DNA from: DASSKO01 sp035690425
Lineage (GTDB): Bacteria; Actinomycetota; Actinomycetes; Propionibacteriales; Nocardioidaceae
Length of the DNA stretch: 13,895 nucleotides
Assembly: GCA_035690425.1 (NCBI GenBank)
Contig: DASSKO010000142.1
Location: forward strand, 1-13,895
Reading direction: 5' to 3'
Shown: one piece after another, positions 1-6,184 of the stretch
Layout: each line of letters begins with the position of its first letter
Numbering within the stretch: position 1 is the first letter of the stretch
Program-made: the position numbers and the translations under genes
The notes under the pieces: generated by a model
The model's database searches: none
What the model saw: the letters and a program-made list of their open reading frames with translations, nothing else
What the model was told of the DNA's origin: nothing

Positions 1-253
1 CGTCGCCGGGGCAGACCAGTCTGGCACCGGCTCTGCCGGCTCGGTCCAGATCGGCTTCGGGGTCGTAGGCGTCGAGCCGCACCTGCCACGCGGCGGCCTC
101 GCTGCGTCCGAAGGTCTGCCCTGACCGCAGCCCGGCGACGACCACCTCGGCGCCGTGTGCTTCGACCAGCGCGGTCAGGGCCACGTCACCCGGCTCGGCG
201 ATTCGGGTCAGGGCTGCCCGGGCACGTCGCTCGCCGCCGCTGACCGGGCTCAT
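1..253 (-). CDS. dprA: DprA/Smf family DNA-processing protein, N-terminal part (cut by left edge)
   Basis: The leftward ATG at 253 opens an 84-codon fragment that is still open at base 1. Near its end it carries the segment GARLVCPGD, which matches the region just before the Rossmann-like DNA-binding fold of DprA proteins, and an early RIAEPGD segment typical of actinobacterial DprA. DprA is known to bind single-stranded DNA and load RecA during transformation; the nucleotide-binding core itself lies outside the window, so only the N-terminal region is seen. Its ATG overlaps the comM stop in an ATGA (250-253), so translation is probably coupled to comM. The neighbouring comM and yraN are the usual partners of dprA in Actinobacteria, which supports the call more than the short sequence alone does. 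Confidence 0.85.
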   Translation of the reverse strand, partial: MSPVSGGERRARAALTRIAEPGDVALTALVEAHGAEVVVAGLRSGQTFGRSEAAAWQVRLDAYDPEADLDRAGRAGARLVCPGD

Positions 254-1827
254 GACGCCGCGCCGATCGCGACCCTGCCCGGCGACGCCTCTGAGTCGCG
301 CAGCAGATAGGCCTCGGAGACCTCGTCGATGCCCGGCCGCCCGGCACCGGCGAGGTCTGCGATGGTCCAGGCCAGCCTCAGCACCCGGTCGGCCCCGCGG
401 GCCGTGAGCCGGTGCCGGGCGATGCCGTCCTCGACCACCCGCATCGCGTCCCGCTCGGGCGGGAAGAGCCGGCGCAGGTCTGGTCCGGGCAGCTCACCGT
501 TGCGCAGCCAGGGGGTGCCTGCCAGCCGGTGCCGTTGTCGCTCGACTGCCTCGGCCACCCGGGCAGCGATGCTGCTCGAGGACTCCGCCCGCTCCAGCTC
601 GGCCCGCATCGCACGGGCGGTGACCGGCCGGACGGTGCGGCGCATGTCGAGACGGTCCCGGATCGGCCCGCTGATCCGGGCGCGGTAGCGGCGCAGGGCG
701 GCGGGCGGACAGTCGCAGCTGTCGCCCTGGTTGCCGCGGCCGCACGGGCACGGGTTGGCGGCGAGCACCAGCAGGAACCGAGCGGGGAACCGTGACGCGC
801 GGCCCGCCCGGCCGATGACGATCTCCCCGCTCTCCAACGGCTGGCGCAGCGCCTCCAGAACGTCGACGTGAAACTCCGGCGCCTCGTCGAGGAACAGCAC
901 GCCCCGGTGCGCGAGACTCATCGACCCCGGCACGATCAGCCGGCTGCCGCCGCCCACGATACTGGCGGTCGACGCCGTATGGTGCGGGTCCAGAAACGTC
1001 GGGCGGGTGATGAGCGGCACCTCGGGCGGCAGGACGCCTGCGACCGAGTGCACGGCCGTCACCTCCAGCGCCTCCGCAGCCGACAGGTCGGGCATCAGCC
1101 CGATGAGTCGCTCGGCGAGCATCGTCTTGCCCGCTCCGGGCGGGCCGTCGAGCAACACGTGGTGCCGGCCCGCTGCGGCCACCTCGATGATGCGCCGCGC
1201 CTCCGGCTGCCCGACGACATCGGCCATGTCCAGTCCGGAGGTCCGCTCGTCGCTGCTGCCCACCAGCCGCGCCTCCCGAGGCAACGGTGGCACCGGAGGT
1301 GCGTCCGGCGGCACCTCGCCACGCAGCAGCGCGACGACCTGACCGAGCGAACGCACGCCCAGCACCTCCATCCCTTCCACGAGCATGGCTTCGTCGGCGT
1401 TGGACTCCGGCACCACCACCCGCGCGAGGCCGGCGGCCTGGGCCGCAAGCACGGCCGGCAGCACCCCGGGAACGGCCCGCAGCCGGCCGTCGAGTGCCAG
1501 CTCACCGAGGACCACGACACCGGACACGGCGTGCTGGGGGATCTCGACGTTGGCCGCCAGCACGGCCAGAGCTATCCCGAGGTCGAAGTGCGCGCCCTTC
1601 TTGGGCAGCTCGGCGGGCGACAGGCCGATCGTCAACTGCCGGTTCGGCCACGACAGGTGGCTGTTGGCGACCGCGGCCTTGCAGCGGTCGCGCGCCTCGG
1701 CCAACGACGCGTCGGGAAGTCCGACCAGGGTCGTGCGCGGCAGCCCCTGCCCGATGTGAGCCTCGATCTCCACGACGTGCCCTCGCACCGCCTGCAGGGC
1801 CACCGACAGCGTGCGGCCGATGGCCAT
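250..1827 (-). CDS. comM: ComM/YifB-type Mg-chelatase-like AAA+ ATPase
   Basis: A 525-residue protein starting MAIGRTLSVALQ, typical of the YifB/ComM family (usually about 500 residues). The N-terminal ChlI-like, Lon-protease-like domain covers about residues 20-170 and contains LVGLPDASLAEARDR. The AAA+ core has Walker A GPPGAGKT at 228-235 and Walker B LFLDEAPEF with D314 and E315. Four cysteines (360, 362, 371, 373), in NPCPCG and CDC, form the family's cysteine cluster, possibly zinc-binding. The Mg-chelatase C-terminal domain follows. In Vibrio, ComM is a hexameric helicase driving branch migration when transformed DNA is integrated; the role here is inferred by homology. The frame is open much further upstream, but ATG 1827 matches the family start and sits at the yraN stop (shared A in TGATG). 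The stop overlaps the dprA start. Confidence 0.95.
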   Translation of the reverse strand: MAIGRTLSVALQAVRGHVVEIEAHIGQGLPRTTLVGLPDASLAEARDRCKAAVANSHLSWPNRQLTIGLSPAELPKKGAHFDLGIALAVLAANVEIPQHAVSGVVVLGELALDGRLRAVPGVLPAVLAAQAAGLARVVVPESNADEAMLVEGMEVLGVRSLGQVVALLRGEVPPDAPPVPPLPREARLVGSSDERTSGLDMADVVGQPEARRIIEVAAAGRHHVLLDGPPGAGKTMLAERLIGLMPDLSAAEALEVTAVHSVAGVLPPEVPLITRPTFLDPHHTASTASIVGGGSRLIVPGSMSLAHRGVLFLDEAPEFHVDVLEALRQPLESGEIVIGRAGRASRFPARFLLVLAANPCPCGRGNQGDSCDCPPAALRRYRARISGPIRDRLDMRRTVRPVTARAMRAELERAESSSSIAARVAEAVERQRHRLAGTPWLRNGELPGPDLRRLFPPERDAMRVVEDGIARHRLTARGADRVLRLAWTIADLAGAGRPGIDEVSEAYLLRDSEASPGRVAIGAAS

Positions 1828-2204
1828 CAGGCCACCCCCCGCAGGTGTTCGACGACCGCCGCTCCCCTGGGCCGCACCACCACACCGACGACGTCGATGC
1901 GCACGGTCGCCGGCCGCGCGGCACCGTCGTCGTGCTCGGCCAGCCAGCGAGCCGCCAGCCGCCGCAGCCGGGCGAGCTTGCGCGTCGTCACTGCCTCCAG
2001 CGGGCTGCCGAAGTCGAGACCACGCCGGGTCTTCACCTCGCAGATCACCAGCGTCGCGCCGTCCCGGGCAACCAGGTCGACCTCGCCGAGGTCGCAGCGC
2101 CAGTTGCGCTCCAACACCTGCATTCCCGCCTCGGTCAGGTGCCGGGCCGCCACATCCTCGCCGTACCTGCCCACCGAGCTGTTCTGTTGCTGCGTGCTCG
2201 CCAC
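1827..2204 (-). CDS. yraN: UPF0102 family nuclease-like protein YraN
   Basis: A 125-residue protein of the UPF0102 family (normally about 120 residues). The restriction-endonuclease-like signature is visible: G-E41-V-D43-L-V-A, then C-E56-V-K58-T-R, with E16 in the first helix; these acidic residues and the lysine match the PD-(D/E)XK pattern. Function in most bacteria is not settled; a structure-specific nuclease role is the usual suggestion, and its constant linkage with comM and dprA hints at DNA uptake or repair. Start is GTG 2204, preceded at 7 bases by a good Shine-Dalgarno GGAGG. It ends on the comM ATG, so it is the first gene of a yraN-comM-dprA unit. The upstream 243 bp gap should hold its promoter, but I could not pick out convincing -35/-10 hexamers. 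Confidence 0.9.
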   Translation of the reverse strand: MASTQQQNSSVGRYGEDVAARHLTEAGMQVLERNWRCDLGEVDLVARDGATLVICEVKTRRGLDFGSPLEAVTTRKLARLRRLAARWLAEHDDGAARPATVRIDVVGVVVRPRGAAVVEHLRGVA

Positions 2205-2294
2205 GCGACCACCTCCGCGACCACTCCACCGCAGGCACGGGTACGGCGGAACCGCCGGCCGCAGCCATGTGGACCGAGCGTCGATTGCGGCGTC

Positions 2295-2319
2295 CTGTGG
2301 ACCGAAGGCGGTCCATCAG
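2295..2319. other. Hairpin in the yraN upstream region
   Basis: A 7-bp stem TGGACCG/CGGTCCA (2298-2304 with 2309-2315) closes a 4-base AAGG loop, and three more pairs (CTG/CAG) stack below it with one bulged base. No T-run follows on either strand, so it is not a classical terminator. It could be a leader structure of yraN or a weak transcription end for the upstream series; the role is unknown. Confidence 0.45.
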
Positions 2320-2328
2320 CACCGGCGG

Positions 2329-2358
2329 GCGGGCTGCTCAAGGCGGGCTGCTCAAGGC
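2329..2358. repeat. 14-bp tandem repeat, two copies
   Basis: The unit GCGGGCTGCTCAAG occurs twice head to tail (2329-2342 and 2343-2356) and a third copy begins with GC. It is non-coding and lies just upstream of the hairpin on the yraN side. Replication slippage is the simple explanation; a repeated protein-binding site is possible but unsupported. Confidence 0.75.
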
Positions 2359-2447
2359 ATTGCAGTGGTGACCTCACCAAGCTCAGGTGAAGCCGGCGGC
2401 CAGAACTCGACCGAGAGGAGAGCCGGTGATCTACCGCGCAGGCGGCG

Positions 2448-2804
2448 TCACGGCTGCTCCTCGGGCTCCTCCTGCGCGAGCCGGTCGTCGAGGCTCTCCC
2501 CGACCTCCTCGTCGAGCTCGGTCTCGCCCACCCTGGTCGGCGTGGACGGCGCGTCCGGAGGGTCGTACTCGGTCTTCTCCTCCTCGGGGAGCAGCTCCTC
2601 CGTGGTCAGCGCATGCTCCTCCCGCTCCGGGCTCACGTTGCGCGCCGCGTCGAGGTCGGGGTCGATCTCACCGGTGTAGACCTCGTCGTAGTGCTCCTCG
2701 GTGGTGTTGAGCTCGTCGGCCGGGTCGAGCGTTTCCGCAGACTCCAGCTCGTCCGCCGACATGGGCTCGTCCGCCGACATGGGCTCGTCAGGGGTCTGGC
2801 TCAT
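2448..2804 (-). CDS. Small acidic hypothetical protein, probably disordered
   Basis: A 118-residue protein I do not firmly recognise. It is very rich in Glu and Asp, has no Cys or Trp, no signal peptide and no membrane segment, so it is likely a soluble, intrinsically disordered, highly acidic protein. The N-terminus repeats SADEPM/SADEL, encoded by an 18-bp tandem repeat. The C-terminal GESLDDRLAQEEP resembles the end of actinobacterial DUF5709 proteins; this is from memory and weak. The start is well supported: ATG 2804 has an AGGAG six bases upstream (2811-2815). It follows the DUF2469 gene by 60 bp on the same strand and may be co-transcribed with it. Confidence 0.75.
   Translation of the reverse strand: MSQTPDEPMSADEPMSADELESAETLDPADELNTTEEHYDEVYTGEIDPDLDAARNVSPEREEHALTTEELLPEEEKTEYDPPDAPSTPTRVGETELDEEVGESLDDRLAQEEPEEQP
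2747..2789. repeat. 18-bp in-frame tandem repeat, about 2.4 copies
   Basis: The unit GCTCGTCCGCCGACATGG is perfect at 2747-2764 and 2765-2782, with a partial third copy at 2783-2789. Since 18 is a multiple of three, each extra unit adds six residues (S-A-D-E-P-M) to the acidic protein without a frameshift, so copy number could vary between strains. Perfect identity at the DNA level, including third positions, suggests a recent duplication. Confidence 0.85.
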
Positions 2805-2864
2805 CTTCTGCTCCTGAGTCGTCGACGTAGCGGTGGGTTCCGCCGTACAGGCCCGTCGTACCCG

Positions 2865-3185
2865 TCAGCCGGGGAACTCACCCTTCGGCGGCGTGAGATC
2901 GGACTGCGAGAACTCCTCGATGTTGACGTCCTTGAACGTGACGACCTTCACGTTCTTGGCGAACCGAGCCGGGCGGTACATGTCCCACACCCACGCGTCG
3001 GACATCGTCACCTCGAAGTAGGCGTCGTGGCCCTCGGTGCGTACCTTCAGGTCGACGACGTTGCACAGGTAGAAGCGGCGGTCGGTCTCCACGACGTACT
3101 TGAAGATCGACACGACGTCGCGGTACTCGCGGTAGAGCTGCAGCTCCATCTCCGCCTCGTAGCGCTCGAGATCCTCGGTACTCAT
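2865..3185 (-). CDS. DUF2469 family protein
   Basis: A 106-residue protein beginning MSTEDLERYEAEMELQLYRE and containing FKYVVETDRRFYLCN and an AYFEVTMSDAWVWDMYRPARF segment. This is the actinobacterial DUF2469 family (M. tuberculosis Rv2901c type), normally about 100 residues. No enzymatic motif, signal peptide or membrane segment is visible, and the function is unknown. Its ATG overlaps the rnhB stop in an ATGA (3182-3185), which fixes the start and suggests translational coupling; from memory the neighbourship with rnhB is widely conserved, so a link to RNase HII or nucleic-acid metabolism is a reasonable guess but only that. Confidence 0.92.
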   Translation of the reverse strand: MSTEDLERYEAEMELQLYREYRDVVSIFKYVVETDRRFYLCNVVDLKVRTEGHDAYFEVTMSDAWVWDMYRPARFAKNVKVVTFKDVNIEEFSQSDLTPPKGEFPG

Positions 3186-3901
3186 CCGGCGAGCTCCTCC
3201 TCCTGATCGGACAGGTCGGCGCTGGACAGCTCGTCGCCGGGGACGACGGCGGCGCAACCCGCCCGGCGTACGTTGACGAACCGCCGTCGGTGCTGGGGGC
3301 AGGGACCGTGCTGATGCAGCGCGGCCTGGTGCTCCCTGGTGACGTAACCCTTGTGGGTGGCGAAGTCATAGACCGGGAACTGGGTGTGCAGGTCGGCCAT
3401 GATGCGATCGCGGGTCACTTTGGCGATCACCGACGCGGCCGCGATGCAGGCCGCCACCCGGTCGCCCTTCCACACCGCTAGTCCCGGCAGCCCCAGGCCG
3501 TCGACGGGAAAGCCGTCGGTGAGCACGTACGACGGGCTGATCGACAGGCGAGCCAGAGCCCTGCGGAGCGCCTCGACGTTGGCGACGTGCATACCGAGGC
3601 GGTCGCACTCGGTGGACGGTACGACGACCACCGACCAGGCCAGCGCCTTGCGGGTGACCGCGGCGTAGCAGCGTTCGCGGGCGGGCGCCGTGAGCAGCTT
3701 GGAGTCGGCGAGGCCGGGAATCTGGCCGCCCTTGCCGTCCTGGAGCACTGCCGCTGCGGCGACGAGGGGCCCGGCGCAGGCTCCTCTGCCGGCTTCGTCG
3801 ACACCCCCGACGAGATCGAAACCGCTGCGGCGCAGGGCCCGCTCGTAGCCGTACAGGCCGGCGTCGCGGCGCACCGTCACACCCCGGGGCATTGCAGTCA
3901 T
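3182..3901 (-). CDS. rnhB: Ribonuclease HII
   Basis: A 239-residue RNase HII (usual length about 200-260), which cuts the RNA strand of RNA-DNA hybrids and starts removal of single ribonucleotides misincorporated in DNA. The four metal-binding acids can be placed: D35 and E36 in GVDEAGRG, D129 in VLTDGF and D147 in WKGD, with the spacing between the last two the same as in the E. coli enzyme (18 residues). The family motif ASVIAKVTRDR and the DFATHKGY substrate-binding region are also present. ATG 3901 is used; a second ATG three codons in is possible. It sits 21 bp after lepB on the same strand and overlaps the DUF2469 gene, so it is most likely part of the rplS-lepB transcription unit. Confidence 0.97.
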   Translation of the reverse strand: MTAMPRGVTVRRDAGLYGYERALRRSGFDLVGGVDEAGRGACAGPLVAAAAVLQDGKGGQIPGLADSKLLTAPARERCYAAVTRKALAWSVVVVPSTECDRLGMHVANVEALRRALARLSISPSYVLTDGFPVDGLGLPGLAVWKGDRVAACIAAASVIAKVTRDRIMADLHTQFPVYDFATHKGYVTREHQAALHQHGPCPQHRRRFVNVRRAGCAAVVPGDELSSADLSDQEEELAG

Positions 3902-3922
3902 GATGCTTGCGACCTTAGTGGA

Positions 3923-4666
3923 CTACCCGACCAGGCGCGGGTCACGGGCGACGTCGTTCACGACCGGTTCCTCCGGCGCCGGCTGCTCCGGCGGCGGCAC
4001 CTCCTCGAAGGTCTCCGCGGAGCCCAGCCAGTGCATCTCCGACAGCGGCCAGACCGCGGCGAACGCCCGCCCCACGATGTTGCTCACCGGCACGAACGCG
4101 GTGCCGTCGCGAAGGTGTGCACGTGAGTCGCCGGAGTTCGCACGATGGTCGCCCATCACCCAGATCGCGTCCTCGGGCACGACCACGTCGAACTCCCGTA
4201 CGGATGGCTCGTTGCCCGGGTAGAGGTAAGGCTCCTCGATCGGCTCCCCGTTGACCGTGACGCGGCCTTCGGCGTCACAGCACACGACGTGGTCGCCTGA
4301 CACGCCGACCAGCCGCTTCACCAGATAGCTGCGGTCGCTGGGCGGCAGTACGCCGACGAACTCCAGCGCGCTGCGGACGACGCCGTCTCGCTCGTCCGGC
4401 CGCTCCGAGGGCGGCAGCCAGGACGCCGGGTCCTCGAAGACGACGACATCCCCACGTTCGACGTCACCCAGCTTGGTGACGAGGATCCGCTCACCCTTCT
4501 TGATCGTCGGCTGCATGGAGCCGCTGGGCACGTAGAACGCCTGCAGCACGAAGGCGCGCACCAACGCCGCCGTCACGACCGCGATCAGGACCAGCACCAC
4601 GGACTCGGTGACGAACCGCCGAAGCCGCTGCCCGGCAGCCGGCCCGGCCCGGCCGCCGCGGGTCAC
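3923..4666 (-). CDS. lepB: Type I signal peptidase (second of two tandem copies)
   Basis: A 247-residue S26 signal peptidase that removes signal peptides from exported proteins at the outer face of the membrane. There is one membrane helix at about residues 20-41, then YVPSGSMQPT with the catalytic Ser50, the general-base Lys117 in YLVKRLVGV, and the GDHRANSGDSR box. No second membrane segment is seen; the C-terminal tail is Pro/Glu-rich and should lie outside the cell. The GTG at 4666 overlaps the stop of the upstream paralogue in a GTGA (4663-4666), which decides the start. It is 21 bp before rnhB. Compared with the upstream copy it lacks the long basic N-terminal tail and uses the standard PSGSM active-site sequence. 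Confidence 0.95.
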   Translation of the reverse strand: MTRGGRAGPAAGQRLRRFVTESVVLVLIAVVTAALVRAFVLQAFYVPSGSMQPTIKKGERILVTKLGDVERGDVVVFEDPASWLPPSERPDERDGVVRSALEFVGVLPPSDRSYLVKRLVGVSGDHVVCCDAEGRVTVNGEPIEEPYLYPGNEPSVREFDVVVPEDAIWVMGDHRANSGDSRAHLRDGTAFVPVSNIVGRAFAAVWPLSEMHWLGSAETFEEVPPPEQPAPEEPVVNDVARDPRLVG

Positions 4667-5547
4667 GTGCGGCTCTGGACCGGGTCGTCGTGGACCTGAT
4701 CGTCGTGCCGGTCGACCTGCGGGTCGGCCGGGATGTCGTCGAAGGACTCCGGATGGTCAGTCACGGACGCCCGGCTGAGTGGCCACACCGTCAAGAACAC
4801 CTTGCCGACGACGTCGTCTACCGGGATGAAGCCGCCGCCCGGCTCGCCGATGTGCACCCGGGAGTCCGCAGAGTGCGCACGGTTGTCGCCCATGACCCAC
4901 AGCTCGTCCTGCGGCACCATCACATCGAAGGTGCCGCCGCTGCCGGCGCCGGGCGCCATCCCCGGCATCAGATAGCTGCTCTCGTCCAGCGGCTCGCCGT
5001 TGACCGTGATCCGGCCGTGGGCGTCGCAGCACACGACGTGGTCGCCCTCGACCCCGATCACCCGCTTCACCAGGTGGCCGCCGGCGGGATAGAGCCCGAA
5101 GAACTCGAGCGCCGTGGTCAAGCCGCCTGCCGGCTCGGTGGTGCCGGGGCCCAGCCAGCCACCCGGGTCCTTGAACACGACGATGTCGCCGCGCTCGGGC
5201 TCGCCGCCGAACCAGTAGGAGACCTTCTGCACCAGGATCCGGTCGTTGACCATCAGCGTGTCGCGCATCGAGTCCGACGGGATGTAGAAGGCCTGCAGGA
5301 ACAGCGCCTTCAGCACGATCGCCAGCCCGAGAGCGAGGGCGAGCAGGACGATGACCTCCTGCCACAGCGGCAACTGGCCACGTTTGCTCCGCCCGCGACG
5401 TCCCCTGCGCGGGCTGCCGGCGGCCGAGTCGTCCGCGGTGGCTCCGCCCACGGCGCCCGCGCCGCTGGCCCCGGAGTCGCTGCCGACGAACGACCGCGAC
5501 CCGTCGGGTGCGCCGGGGTCGCGGTCGTCGGGGTCAGAAGATCTCAC
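4663..5547 (-). CDS. lepB: Type I signal peptidase (first of two tandem copies, long N-terminal tail)
   Basis: A 294-residue protein if started at GTG 5547, which lies 25 bp after the rplS stop; the frame stays open further into rplS but those residues are not family-like. Residues 1-60 form a Gly/Ser/Asp-rich cytoplasmic tail ending in a basic stretch (RRGRRGRSKRG), followed by a membrane helix at about 62-84. The active site is YIPSDSMRDT with Ser93 and Lys161 in LVKRVIGV, and the box GDNRAHSADSR is intact. Asp replaces the usual Gly before the nucleophile; acidic residues at this place are, from memory, also found in other actinobacterial LepB proteins. Streptomyces carries several clustered sip genes in the same place downstream of rplS, so duplication here is established for the phylum. 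Likely co-transcribed with rplS. Confidence 0.93.
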   Translation of the reverse strand: MRSSDPDDRDPGAPDGSRSFVGSDSGASGAGAVGGATADDSAAGSPRRGRRGRSKRGQLPLWQEVIVLLALALGLAIVLKALFLQAFYIPSDSMRDTLMVNDRILVQKVSYWFGGEPERGDIVVFKDPGGWLGPGTTEPAGGLTTALEFFGLYPAGGHLVKRVIGVEGDHVVCCDAHGRITVNGEPLDESSYLMPGMAPGAGSGGTFDVMVPQDELWVMGDNRAHSADSRVHIGEPGGGFIPVDDVVGKVFLTVWPLSRASVTDHPESFDDIPADPQVDRHDDQVHDDPVQSRT

Positions 5548-5572
5548 GCGCCCGAGCCTAGTAGGCCGTTGG

Positions 5573-5935
5573 TCACTTGGCCGGGGCTGCGCTGCGCTTC
5601 TCCTTGATCTTGGCGGCCTTGCCGCGCAGGTTGCGCAGGTAGTACAGCTTCGCGCGGCGGACGTCACCGCGGGTCACGACCTCGACCTTGTCGATGATCG
5701 GTGTGTGCAGCGGAAAGGTCCGCTCGACGCCCACACCGAAGCTCACCTTCCGCACGGTGAAGGTACGGCGGATGCCCGAGCCCTGCAGGCGAATGCACAC
5801 GCCCTTGAAGACCTGCACCCGACTGCGGTTGCCCTCGACCACCCGCACGTGAACGCTGAGGGTGTCACCCGCCTGGAACGCCGGGATGTCGTCGCGAGCC
5901 GTGGCGTTGTCGATGGTGTCGATGAGGTTGGTCAT
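5573..5935 (-). CDS. rplS: 50S ribosomal protein L19
   Basis: A 120-residue L19 (usual length about 115) located at the interface of the large and small subunits. Family features seen are FQAGDTLSVHVRVVEGNRSRVQVFKG, the IRRTFTVRKVSFGVGVERTFPLHTP block and the basic RRAKLYYLRNLRGKAAKIKE end. ATG 5935 is the correct start: it has a GAGGAAG at 5945-5951, nine bases upstream. An in-frame ATG at 5962 would add nine residues but contains the ribosome binding site within its own coding sequence, so it is rejected. It leads the long leftward series rplS-lepB-lepB-rnhB-DUF2469 and is preceded by a leader of about 144 bases if the promoter call at 6086-6115 is right. Confidence 0.97.
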   Translation of the reverse strand: MTNLIDTIDNATARDDIPAFQAGDTLSVHVRVVEGNRSRVQVFKGVCIRLQGSGIRRTFTVRKVSFGVGVERTFPLHTPIIDKVEVVTRGDVRRAKLYYLRNLRGKAAKIKEKRSAAPAK

Positions 5936-5968
5936 CAGTCGTCGCTTCCTCGCAAGTGCCATGGGTCA

Positions 5969-6058
5969 CCCACGGATGTGGGAGTGATCTCGGCGGTGCC
6001 GCCGCACGGCCACGTCTGCTCGGAGCTCCCCCCATGGCAGGAGATCCGCGGCCACGTC
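5969..6058 (-). other. Structured leader of rplS (candidate)
   Basis: Between the putative promoter and the rplS ribosome binding site several simple foldings are visible: CCCAC/GTGGG with a 4-base loop (5969-5982), CGGCGG/CCGCCG (5991-6004) and two direct copies of CGGCCACGTC (6007-6016 and 6049-6058). A leader of this length before a ribosomal protein gene would suit autogenous control, but no match to a known leader family is claimed. Confidence 0.35.
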
Positions 6059-6085
6059 GGGCCGGACGCGTAGCACCGACCGACC

Positions 6086-6115
6086 AGTTTGCCACAGAGG
6101 TTCGCCCGGTGCTAA
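6086..6115 (-). promoter_or_regulatory. Putative promoter of the rplS operon
   Basis: Leftward -10 CAAACT (6086-6091) and a weak -35 TTAGCA (6110-6115) are separated by 18 bases. The hexamers are poor against the sigma-A consensus, but the 16-base core TGGCAAACTGGTCGGT (6079-6094) matches the rpsP upstream core at 14 of 16 positions, which is the main support. Transcription would start near 6079. Confidence 0.5.
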
Positions 6116-6142
6116 TTCGAGCCCACGTGACATTCTGCGCAC

Positions 6143-6184
6143 ATGGACAGACCGCTCGTCGTGCTCGGTGGCTGCGCGCTGTGA
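6143..6184 (+). CDS. Possible 13-codon leader peptide before the MFS gene
   Basis: An ATG at 6143 opens a 13-residue frame (MDRPLVVLGGCAL) whose TGA overlaps the GTG start of the transporter gene as GTGA, the same coupling geometry used by several gene pairs in this window. No Shine-Dalgarno precedes it. An extended -10-like TGACATTCT ends seven bases before its ATG, so a leaderless transcript is conceivable. It may be chance; a 13-codon frame is easy to find in GC-rich DNA. Confidence 0.25.
   Translation: MDRPLVVLGGCAL

Larger units (their letters stand above)
2205..2447. other. Intergenic region upstream of yraN
   Basis: No convincing gene is seen between the acidic hypothetical gene and yraN. 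The gap contains a 14-bp tandem repeat (2329-2358), a hairpin (2295-2319), a compact palindrome CGGCGG-AA-CCGCCG (2244-2257) and two direct copies of GTGGACCGA (2269-2277 and 2297-2305). It probably carries the promoter and leader of the yraN-comM-dprA unit. Two leftward TTGAGC hexamers inside the tandem repeat could serve as -35 boxes, but no good -10 follows either. Confidence 0.5.

Noticed and set aside
1828..2322. N-terminal extension of comM to base 2322
   Set aside because: The extra residues are Arg/Gly/Ala-rich without family similarity and overlap yraN; ATG 1827 matches the family start.
868..2679. A 603-codon open frame on the plus strand opposite comM and yraN
   Set aside because: Composition is Arg/His/Gln-rich low-complexity typical of antisense frames in GC-rich DNA, while the minus strand holds clear comM and yraN motifs.
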